DNA of 11,158 nt. Origin: Candidatus Izemoplasmatales bacterium (lineage in GTDB: Bacteria > Bacillota_I > Bacilli_A > Izemoplasmatales > Hujiaoplasmataceae). Made by a program: the position numbers and the translations under genes. This document shows positions 1 to 6,240 of this stretch, piece by piece. The stretch covers positions 1-11,158 of the forward strand of contig JAQVPE010000015.1 of NCBI GenBank assembly GCA_028702245.1, read 5' to 3'. Position 1 is the stretch's first letter, and the number at the start of each line of letters is the position of its first letter. Under the pieces are notes generated by a model. The model saw only the letters and a list, made by a program, of their open reading frames with translations, was not told the DNA's origin and ran no database searches.

Positions 1-1004
1 CCCAGATTGCCGAAGGAAAAGACTATGGCTATTGCACGGAGTTCATCATGCAAATCCAAAAAATGGATGAGTTCAGCCAAAAGGATTTTGTCGACATGAT
101 TTCGCCGCTTGGCGATTCGCTTGTCGTCGTCCAAGACGAAAACATCCTGAAGGTGCATATCCATACCAAGACTCCGGGAGACGCTCTAAATCTAGCCCAG
201 CACTTTGGCTTTTTCGTCAACTTGAAAATTGAGAACATGGCGCTTCAGCACACCGAGATCACGCTCCACGACCCGCACGATCATGTTCATGAAGGCGAAG
301 CCATCTGCGGACACGATCACAGCCATTCTGTCGCTCCTGGCATCAAGAAACGTTATGCCATCGTCGCCGTCGTTAATGGCGATGGTTTGAAAGACACTTT
401 TGTGGAGATGGGTGTTGACTACATCATCGACGGCGGGCAGACAATGAATCCCTCGATTGAGGATTTTGTGAATGCTTCTGAGAAAATCAGCGCTGAACAT
501 ATCATCATCATCCCAAACAATAAAAACGTTCTTTTGTCAGCCCAGACAGCTGCCAAACTGATCGAAGGCAAGGATGTCCGCGTTCTCCCCGCCAAGACGA
601 TCGCCCAAGGGTATGCTTCGCTCACGATGTTTGATTCGACCCAAGATATCGACCAAAACCTAGATGATATGCAAGGCCATCTCAAAAACGTCAAGACCGG
701 CGAAGTCACCTATGCCATTCGTCAGAGCACCAATAACGGGCTGTTAATTGATAAAGGCGATTATATGGGCATCTATGACGACAAAATCGTCTCTAGCCAC
801 AAGGAACGCTATGAGACCGTTTGGTCGCTGTTGAAGTCAATGGTTGATGACAAAGCGGAAATCATCACGATTATGGTCGGTCTCGATGTTCCTGACGAAG
901 AAACGAACCGCTTGGAAAAGTCTGTAAGGAATGAATTTGGTGTTGAAATCGAAGTCATCAAAGGCGGCCAAGAGATTTACTCCTACATTATTGCAGTTGA
1001 GTAA
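1..1004 (+). CDS. fakA: Fatty acid kinase ATP-binding subunit FakA (YloV/DAK2 family), 3' part
   Basis: The gene is cut at the window start; the frame is open from base 3 and 333 codons are visible to TAA at 1002-1004. Family members are about 550 residues, so the N-terminal DhaL-type ATP-binding domain lies outside. What is seen is the middle domain, with the YGYCTEF motif (Cys at visible residue 11) and the VHIHT motif (His 52 and 54) followed by KIENM. The C-terminal domain then starts around IKKRYAIVAV and includes DGGQTMNPS and IIIIPNNKNV. In the family, FakA phosphorylates a fatty acid held by a FakB carrier, giving acyl phosphate for membrane lipid synthesis in the cytoplasm. The Cys and HxH residues match a conserved, probably metal-binding set of the middle domain. 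Between the two domains is an unusual histidine-rich linker (nt 249-326). plsX, which acts on the same acyl phosphate, lies two genes downstream. The ATG at 48 is internal, because conserved sequence precedes it. Confidence 0.93.
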   Translation, partial: QIAEGKDYGYCTEFIMQIQKMDEFSQKDFVDMISPLGDSLVVVQDENILKVHIHTKTPGDALNLAQHFGFFVNLKIENMALQHTEITLHDPHDHVHEGEAICGHDHSHSVAPGIKKRYAIVAVVNGDGLKDTFVEMGVDYIIDGGQTMNPSIEDFVNASEKISAEHIIIIPNNKNVLLSAQTAAKLIEGKDVRVLPAKTIAQGYASLTMFDSTQDIDQNLDDMQGHLKNVKTGEVTYAIRQSTNNGLLIDKGDYMGIYDDKIVSSHKERYETVWSLLKSMVDDKAEIITIMVGLDVPDEETNRLEKSVRNEFGVEIEVIKGGQEIYSYIIAVE

Positions 1005-1031
1005 AAGGGTATTGAAAATGCCCTTTTTTTT
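1003..1031 (+). terminator. Rho-independent terminator after fakA
   Basis: A hairpin starts inside the fakA stop codon. GGGTATT (1007-1013) pairs with AATGCCC (1017-1023), with one T-G wobble and a GAA loop. Four A bases (1003-1006) can pair with the start of the T run (1024-1031, eight T). It shares its bases with the recG promoter. Confidence 0.8.
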
Positions 1032-1040
1032 CTATATAAT
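1012..1040 (+). promoter_or_regulatory. Housekeeping promoter of recG, overlapping the fakA terminator
   Basis: TTGAAA at 1012-1017 and TATAAT at 1035-1040 are separated by exactly 17 bases, which fits a SigA-type promoter. The predicted start of transcription is near 1047, giving a leader of about 17 bases before the recG ATG. The -35 box lies in the loop and descending arm of the fakA terminator, so the two signals occupy the same DNA. Confidence 0.75.
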
Positions 1041-1063
1041 GAGTGAAAGAAAGAAGGAGCCAG

Positions 1064-3064
1064 ATGGAACTTGAACAAATCAAAGGTATTGGTGAAGCTA
1101 CTGCCAAAAAACTCAAGAAACAAAAGATAGCTTCCCCGAGCGAGCTCCTCGAGACTTTTCCCGCCAAATACGAGGATAAGCGGATCGCAGAATTTATAGA
1201 TGCGCAAATCGGTGTCGAGATCACACTTGAAGGAACCATTCAGGCGGACGCTTCCGTCTTTTTTATCCGTCGACGTCTGACTAAACTAGAGTTTTCTCTC
1301 AATATTTCAAATGTGGTCTTCAAGGTTGTCATTTTCAACCGCGAGTTTTTGGCTAGCAGTTTGAAACAAGGCAATAAAGTCGTGATTAGCGGTAAATTTA
1401 CCCATAATTTTGGTGTTTTCACGGCGAGCGATGTCGTGTTGGCAAAAAACTTTCACGAGGGAATTATCCCGATTTATCAAGTGGAAGGCCTTTCTAGCAA
1501 ACAGTTCCATAATTTAGTGAAGTCAGCTTTGCCTGAATACTTGAATAACGTCAAAGAGGATCTGCCCGATTTTATCAAACAAAGAAACAATCTTATGGAT
1601 AAGAAGTCGTTTATGAAAATCGTCCACCTGCCGAAAACCAGGGAAGACACCCTAACAGCGGCATATAGGATCAAGTATCGCGAGTTTTTGGATTTCGCCT
1701 TGATGATCGAAGGCTACCGAAAACTTAATCTTCGCGTCTTCAAGACACCCAAGAAATACGATATCACCCGTGTTCGCGAGTTCATCGGCTCTTTGCCGTT
1801 TGCTCTCAGTGATGATCAGAAATTGGCCACTAACGAAATCTTTGGCGATCTTAAAAGCGGCCATCCGATGAATCGCCTCTTACAAGGCGAAGTCGGAAGC
1901 GGAAAGACAATCGTCGCCATTTTAGCGATTTTAGCCGTCTGTACCGCCGGCTACCAAGTTGCGGTGATGGCCCCAACCGAAATTCTAGCCTGGCAGAACC
2001 ATCGGGAGATCAAACATTACCTTGAAAGACTAAAGATCCGCGCCGCCGTTTTGACCGGAAGCACCGGCAGACAGGATAGAGTCTCAATCCTAGAGCGCCT
2101 GCAATCGGGAGAAATCGATGTTTTAGTCGGCACGCACGCCTTGATCCAGAGCGATCTTGATTTTCACTCCCTCGGCTTGGTCGTGATCGATGAACACCAC
2201 CGATTCGGTGTCAAACAACGGCAAATTTTGAGAAGAAAGGGACAGACTCCGGATGTGTTGTTGATGACGGCGACACCGATTCCGAGAACCCTGGCAATCA
2301 CTTTATTTCGCGATATGGAGATTTCGACAATCCGGATGTTGCCTAGAGGCAGGCAACCGATCGAGACGAAAATCGTGGAGTATCAAGATTTGGATCAGGT
2401 TTTCGCCTTCTCTAAAAAAGAAATAGATAAGGGAAGGCAAGCATATTTTATCGTCCCGCTGATCAGCGAGAGCGATACGAGGACACAACTTTCGCTCGAA
2501 GAATTCAAAAAAGAAATCGAGCATTCCTGTCTTGGCAATTATCAGATCGGCTATTTGCATGGCAGACAAAAAAGTCAAGAAAAAGAAGATGTACTCGAAC
2601 GGTTTTATCAAAACGAAGTGCAGATATTGGTTTCGACAACCGTGGTTGAAGTTGGTGTGAATGTTCCTAACGCCACGATAATGGTGATCCTCAGCGCTAA
2701 TGGTTTTGGCTTGTCACAACTTCATCAGCTTCGCGGAAGAATCGGCAGAGGCTTTGAAAAGGGCTACTGCTATCTGGTTTCTGATCCTAATTTGGATGGT
2801 CCAAAGAGAATCGAGATCCTCGAAAAGGAAACTGACGGCTTTCAGATCAGCCTTCAAGATTTGAGGCTTCGCGGACCGGGAGAAGTCTTTGGTGACGAAC
2901 AGACCGGGATCATGAGATTCAAAATGGCCAATTTGATTCTGGATGAGGAAATTCTCAAGCGCGCGCTTGAAGATGCGAAGTGGGTTCTTGAAGCGAACGA
3001 CCAACTCGCAAAAAAACTTGTCCATGACGCGTTTCAAAAAATCGATTCATATATTTTGGATTAA
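1064..3064 (+). CDS. recG: ATP-dependent DNA helicase RecG
   Basis: This is a superfamily 2 helicase that remodels stalled replication forks and branch-migrates Holliday junctions. It has 666 residues, a normal family length. In order: an N-terminal helical region with GIGEATAKKL, the OB-fold wedge domain (roughly residues 55-140), Walker A GEVGSGKT (275-282), the Walker B/motif II box DEHH (376-379, followed by RFGVKQR), motif III TATPIPRT, then the C-terminal helicase lobe with STTVVEVGVNVPNA, HQLRGRIGRG and the LRLRGPGEVFGDEQTG block. Two departures from the usual RecG pattern are visible: DEHH in place of DEQH, and ANGFGLSQ in place of AERFGLSQ. I chose ATG 1064 because AAGGAG (1054-1059) sits just upstream, and because the in-frame GTG at 1043 lies ahead of the predicted transcription start. 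There is no terminator before plsX, so some read-through is likely. Confidence 0.96.
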   Translation: MELEQIKGIGEATAKKLKKQKIASPSELLETFPAKYEDKRIAEFIDAQIGVEITLEGTIQADASVFFIRRRLTKLEFSLNISNVVFKVVIFNREFLASSLKQGNKVVISGKFTHNFGVFTASDVVLAKNFHEGIIPIYQVEGLSSKQFHNLVKSALPEYLNNVKEDLPDFIKQRNNLMDKKSFMKIVHLPKTREDTLTAAYRIKYREFLDFALMIEGYRKLNLRVFKTPKKYDITRVREFIGSLPFALSDDQKLATNEIFGDLKSGHPMNRLLQGEVGSGKTIVAILAILAVCTAGYQVAVMAPTEILAWQNHREIKHYLERLKIRAAVLTGSTGRQDRVSILERLQSGEIDVLVGTHALIQSDLDFHSLGLVVIDEHHRFGVKQRQILRRKGQTPDVLLMTATPIPRTLAITLFRDMEISTIRMLPRGRQPIETKIVEYQDLDQVFAFSKKEIDKGRQAYFIVPLISESDTRTQLSLEEFKKEIEHSCLGNYQIGYLHGRQKSQEKEDVLERFYQNEVQILVSTTVVEVGVNVPNATIMVILSANGFGLSQLHQLRGRIGRGFEKGYCYLVSDPNLDGPKRIEILEKETDGFQISLQDLRLRGPGEVFGDEQTGIMRFKMANLILDEEILKRALEDAKWVLEANDQLAKKLVHDAFQKIDSYILD

Positions 3065-3068
3065 TATA

Positions 3069-3077
3069 TGATATACT
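3069..3077 (+). promoter_or_regulatory. Possible extended -10 promoter of plsX
   Basis: TGATATACT fits an extended -10 element (TG, one base, TATACT). No good -35 box is found 16-18 bases upstream. Transcription would start near 3084, just ahead of the GGAGGTGG ribosome binding site (3087-3094). It may supplement read-through from recG. Confidence 0.4.
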
Positions 3078-3098
3078 TAGACTACCGGAGGTGGAATC

Positions 3099-4112
3099 AT
3101 GATCAAAATCGGTGTTGATGCCATGGGCGGCGACTACGCTCCCAAAGAGCAAGTCGAGGGCGCGATGCTCGCAATCAAGAATATGCCAGATATCGAAATC
3201 AACCTCTACGGCGATCCCGAAAAGATCGCCCAGTATTTGCATAATCCAGAGCGGATAAACGTCATTGAAACGAACTTCGTAATCGATATGGGTGAAAAAA
3301 ACCCGATCAAGGCGATCAAGGAACACCCTGATTCTTCGATGGCGATGGCGCTTTCAAGCCTCAGAAAAGCCGAAAATGACGCTGTTGTCAGCAGCGGTGC
3401 CACTCAAGCTTTGATTGCCGGCGCGCATATCTTGGTCCGTCGAATGCCGGGATTCAAACGCACTGCTATCGCTCCGGTCATTCCTTCGCTTTCGGGTAAA
3501 CCGACAATATTGCTTGATTGCGGTGCCAATCTCGAAATCCGGCCCGAACATATGCTGCAGCAGGCTTACTTTGCCGTCGTCTATGCGAAGGAAGTCCTTG
3601 GAAGAGAATACCCAAGTGTCGGTTTGATCAATATCGGTACCGAAGACGGCAAAGGCCGAGAACTTGACAAGGAAGTATTTCAGTTGTTCAAAGCATCTGA
3701 TTTGTTTTCATTCTATGGCAATGTCGAGCCTAAGTCAGTTCTTGATCCGCCTTGCGATATCCTGATTTCTGACGGTTTTACCGCCAATATCGTGATGAAG
3801 ACGATGGAAGGCACCGCCAGCGGCATGGGCAAACTGCTCAAACAGAAGTTGACGAGTTCGCTCATGAGCAAGATCGGAGCTCTATTCGCCAGAAAAGCCC
3901 TTAAAGATCTGAAACGTTCGATGTCCCCCGAAGAAATCGGCGGAGCTCTTATCTATGGACTATATCGTCCGGTCATCAAGGCTCAAGGCGCATCAAAAGC
4001 GTATGGTTTTTATAATGCCATCAGGCAAGCCGCAACCATCGTAAGAAACGAAGTTTTCACCAAAGTCGAACACTATCTAGAAGCAACAAGGCAGGCTGAG
4101 GCAGATGAGTGA
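3099..4112 (+). CDS. plsX: Phosphate acyltransferase PlsX
   Basis: PlsX (acyl-ACP:phosphate transacylase) converts acyl-ACP and phosphate to acyl phosphate, the donor used by PlsY in the first step of phospholipid synthesis. It can also run backwards to load ACP with fatty acids activated by FakA. The protein has 337 residues, the usual length. Family signatures are the start VDAMGGDYAPKEQVEG, the LLDCGANLEIRPEHMLQ block, the YAKEVLG and GLINIGTED stretches, and ISDGFTANIVMKTMEGTA. The glycine-rich segment usually read as SAGNTGAL is here SSGATQAL. The ribosome binding site GGAGGTGG lies 4 bases before ATG. The 3' end overlaps rnc by 8 bases, which suggests translational coupling. The fabD, fabG and acpP genes that often follow plsX are missing here. 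Confidence 0.96.
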   Translation: MIKIGVDAMGGDYAPKEQVEGAMLAIKNMPDIEINLYGDPEKIAQYLHNPERINVIETNFVIDMGEKNPIKAIKEHPDSSMAMALSSLRKAENDAVVSSGATQALIAGAHILVRRMPGFKRTAIAPVIPSLSGKPTILLDCGANLEIRPEHMLQQAYFAVVYAKEVLGREYPSVGLINIGTEDGKGRELDKEVFQLFKASDLFSFYGNVEPKSVLDPPCDILISDGFTANIVMKTMEGTASGMGKLLKQKLTSSLMSKIGALFARKALKDLKRSMSPEEIGGALIYGLYRPVIKAQGASKAYGFYNAIRQAATIVRNEVFTKVEHYLEATRQAEADE

Positions 4113-4794
4113 TATTAAGAAACTTCAAACTTATTTCAAACTAAAATTCAGCGATGAAAGCCTGCTTTTACGGGCTCTCACCCATTCTTCCTACGCTAAC
4201 GAGACCCAAACAAGAAGCTACGAGCGATTAGAGTTCATCGGTGACGCTGTTCTTGATCTTGCCGTTGGCAAGTACTTGTTCGATAACCTCGACGAACCCG
4301 AAGGTGTCTTGACCAAGAAACGCGCCCAAGAAGTTTGCGAAGCCAGTTTGGCCGGCTACGCCCGCAGTTTCAACCTTGGCGAATACCTTCTTCTTGGACG
4401 GGGTGAAGATAAAAGCGGCGGTCGCGAAAAACCAGCGATTCTCGCCGACGCTTTTGAAGCGTTGTTAGGGGCGGTTTTTCTCGACAAAGGCTTTTCGGAA
4501 GTCTACAAGATTCTTGATAAGGCAGTTTTTCCGGTTATTGCCAAAACCTTGCATCAGGAAGACGGGGACTACAAAAGCAAGCTCCAAGAATTGGTCCAAT
4601 CCGACAAAAGGACACTCACTTACGAGATCATTCACGAATCCGGTCCCGCACATGATCGCCATTTTCAAGCGAGGGTGTACATGGATGAAGTCATCATCAT
4701 GGGCGAGGGTGAGGGAAAGACCAAAAAAGAAGCTGAACAAAATGCAGCGAAAGCAACCTTAGACAAACTCGCAGAAACCAAAACAAGCAATTAA
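4105..4794 (+). CDS. rnc: Ribonuclease III
   Basis: This endonuclease cleaves double-stranded RNA, in rRNA precursor processing and in the turnover of structured and antisense RNAs. It has 229 residues. The catalytic domain carries ERLEFIGDAVLDL (Glu40, Glu43, Asp47) and DAFEALLG (Asp115, Glu118), which line up with the metal-binding acidic residues of known RNase III. The C-terminal double-stranded RNA binding domain runs from about residue 153 (DYKSKLQELVQ) to the end and includes GEGKTKKEAEQNAAKATL. The ATG lies inside the end of plsX. The usual downstream neighbours in Bacilli, smc and ftsY, do not follow; dnaD does, after 23 bases. Confidence 0.96.
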   Translation: MSDIKKLQTYFKLKFSDESLLLRALTHSSYANETQTRSYERLEFIGDAVLDLAVGKYLFDNLDEPEGVLTKKRAQEVCEASLAGYARSFNLGEYLLLGRGEDKSGGREKPAILADAFEALLGAVFLDKGFSEVYKILDKAVFPVIAKTLHQEDGDYKSKLQELVQSDKRTLTYEIIHESGPAHDRHFQARVYMDEVIIMGEGEGKTKKEAEQNAAKATLDKLAETKTSN

Positions 4795-4817
4795 CCACCA
4801 CAGAAAGGAAGAGAGCC

Positions 4818-5489
4818 ATGGACTATCTTCTGGCAAAAAAACTTCTCGCTGAAGAAATACTCGATTTTGACAAACTGATACTAAAAAACTATAAAACGAT
4901 CGGAATGTCGGAGTTTGAAGCGATCGTCGTTATCGAACTCAATAACCAAATGAAAAAAGGAAGCACTTTTCTTTCTCCGGCAAAACTAGGAAAGAATCTT
5001 TCGATGAGCCAGGAGGAATTATTGACAATCCTCGACAAATTGTTAAAGAAAAACCTACTGACCATTCAACTGAAAAAAGGCAAAAACGGCAAGGAGACCG
5101 AAGTCTTTCTGCTTGACAATATCATCGAACGCATTTTTGTGAATTACCAGAACAAACTCAAGGACGAACTCATCAACAAACCAAAACAGTACGAAAGCAA
5201 TGCGGAGGAAATCGTTGATTTGATTGAAACGCATTTTCAGAAACAGTTGAAACCGCTCGAAGTAGAATTGATCCAAAAATGGCTTGATGAGGACAAGTTT
5301 GACTGTTTAGAAATCAAGAAAGCCTTGCTTGATGCGGTCAAGGCGAACAAGTTCAATCTGAGTTATGTTGACAGCGTTCTTTCTAAAAGAAGACTTAGGG
5401 ATAAGAAAGCGACAGATGTCCGCTATGAAGTCGAGAACTCTGAACTCCTGAAAGGGATCTTCGATTCTTGGGATGATTCGAAGAAATGA
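4818..5489 (+). CDS. dnaD: DNA replication initiation protein DnaD
   Basis: DnaD is a primosomal protein of Gram-positive bacteria that acts with DnaA, DnaB and DnaI to load the replicative helicase at origins and restart sites. It has 223 residues, close to Bacillus DnaD. The N-terminal half looks like the winged-helix oligomerisation domain (MSEFEAIVVIEL, LSPAKLGKNLSMSQEEL). A charged linker follows, then a DnaB_2-type helical domain (about 128-195) containing QKWLDEDKFDCLEIKKALL. The YxxxIxxxW motif described for this domain is degenerate: Tyr183, Val187, and Arg191 where Trp is expected. The acidic tail ends DSWDDSKK. The assignment rests on domain pattern and on nth directly downstream, the order known from Bacillus. 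AAGGAAGAGAG precedes the ATG. The stop overlaps the nth start in ATGA. Confidence 0.88.
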   Translation: MDYLLAKKLLAEEILDFDKLILKNYKTIGMSEFEAIVVIELNNQMKKGSTFLSPAKLGKNLSMSQEELLTILDKLLKKNLLTIQLKKGKNGKETEVFLLDNIIERIFVNYQNKLKDELINKPKQYESNAEEIVDLIETHFQKQLKPLEVELIQKWLDEDKFDCLEIKKALLDAVKANKFNLSYVDSVLSKRRLRDKKATDVRYEVENSELLKGIFDSWDDSKK

Positions 5490-6112
5490 AAATCGATCCC
5501 GAATACATTTATCAAAAAATCAGTGAAATGTATCCCAATGCCGGCTGTGAACTTGACTACGTAAGCGCAACCGATCTTTTGATTGCGGTCATGCTGAGCC
5601 AGCAAGCGACCGATGTTTCCGTTAACAAACTGACCCGTTCGCTATTTCGCAAATACAAAACGATGGCCGATTACGCCAGTTCAAAGCTCACGGAACTTGA
5701 AACAGACATCAAGACCATTGGTCTGTATAGACAAAAGGCAAAGAATATTCAAATGACGGCCAAGATCATTGAATCAGAGTATGAAGGCGTCATTCCCTCA
5801 AAACAAGAGTTGCTGGAGGGCCTTCCCGGCGTCGGCCGCAAGACGGCCAATGTGTTTCTGGCGGAATGGCATAAGCTTCCGAGGATAGCCGTCGACACCC
5901 ATGTCAAGCGCGTTGCTTCGAGGCTTGGGCTAGCCATGCCAAACGACTCTCCTGAGGCTGTTGAAAGCAAGTTGATGGGATGGTACCCTAAATCGGAATG
6001 GATCAGGCTTCATCATCGTTTTCTCCATTTTGGACGGTATTTCTGCAAGTCGCGAAATCCAAACTGTGATCAATGTCCTTTGGCTAGTATTTGTACTTAT
6101 CCCGATCGTTAA
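5486..6112 (+). CDS. nth: Endonuclease III (DNA glycosylase/AP lyase)
   Basis: This base-excision repair enzyme removes oxidised pyrimidines and cleaves the abasic strand. It has 208 residues. The helix-hairpin-helix motif LPGVGRKTAN contains the catalytic Lys119, and VDTHVKR contains the catalytic Asp137. The C-terminal 4Fe-4S loop is complete, with Cys187, Cys194, Cys197 and Cys203 in the C-x6-C-x2-C-x5-C pattern. The start ATG overlaps the dnaD stop by 4 bases, and no ribosome binding site of its own stands out, so translational coupling is likely. The last codons form part of the terminator that follows. Confidence 0.97.
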   Translation: MKIDPEYIYQKISEMYPNAGCELDYVSATDLLIAVMLSQQATDVSVNKLTRSLFRKYKTMADYASSKLTELETDIKTIGLYRQKAKNIQMTAKIIESEYEGVIPSKQELLEGLPGVGRKTANVFLAEWHKLPRIAVDTHVKRVASRLGLAMPNDSPEAVESKLMGWYPKSEWIRLHHRFLHFGRYFCKSRNPNCDQCPLASICTYPDR

Positions 6113-6126
6113 CGACCGGGTTTTTT
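6101..6126 (+). terminator. Rho-independent terminator at the nth stop
   Basis: CCCGATCG (6101-6108) pairs with CGACCGGG (6113-6120), with one A-C mismatch and a TTAA loop, followed by six T bases. The nth stop codon (6110-6112) falls in the loop and ascending arm, so the end of nth and the end of its message coincide. It closes the fakA-nth block. Confidence 0.85.
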
Positions 6127-6166
6127 ATTGGTTTGAATAACAATCAATTTTTTCAATTTTGTTTTC

Positions 6167-6195
6167 TTTAAATTTTTATTGTTTTCATATATAAT
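6167..6195 (+). promoter_or_regulatory. Promoter of the Xre-type regulator gene
   Basis: TATAAT at 6190-6195 has TTTAAA (4 of 6 matches to TTGACA) 17 bases upstream at 6167-6172. The surrounding 6121-6230 is far richer in A and T than any gene here, which fits a promoter region. Transcription would start near 6202, inside the inverted repeat listed separately. Confidence 0.6.
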
Positions 6196-6197
6196 AA

Positions 6198-6223
6198 TTA
6201 ACAAAGAAAAAATTTATTGTTAA
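6198..6223. repeat. Inverted repeat TTAACAA/TTGTTAA at the regulator promoter
   Basis: TTAACAA (6198-6204) and TTGTTAA (6217-6223) are perfect 7-base inverted copies, with centres 19 bases apart, just downstream of the -10 box. Position and symmetry suit an operator, possibly for the adjacent regulator acting on itself. The sequence is very AT-rich, so chance is a real alternative. Confidence 0.4.
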
Positions 6224-6240
6224 ATTATTAGGGGGAAAAG

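Noticed and set aside
48..50. ATG 48 as the true start of the first gene
   Set aside because: The frame is open to the window edge, and the conserved YGYCTEF motif of FakA lies upstream of it.
1043..1063. Earlier in-frame GTG start for recG
   Set aside because: It lies before the predicted transcription start and has no ribosome binding site; ATG 1064 has AAGGAG just upstream and begins the conserved sequence.
2955..3326. 123-codon open frame on the minus strand across the recG/plsX junction
   Set aside because: It overlaps two certain genes and shows no family motif or plausible start site.
4105..4112. Use of TGA as tryptophan (Mycoplasma code)
   Set aside because: plsX, dnaD and the PIG-L gene all stop at TGA at the length expected for their families or at the next gene's start, and conserved Trp codons I checked are TGG.
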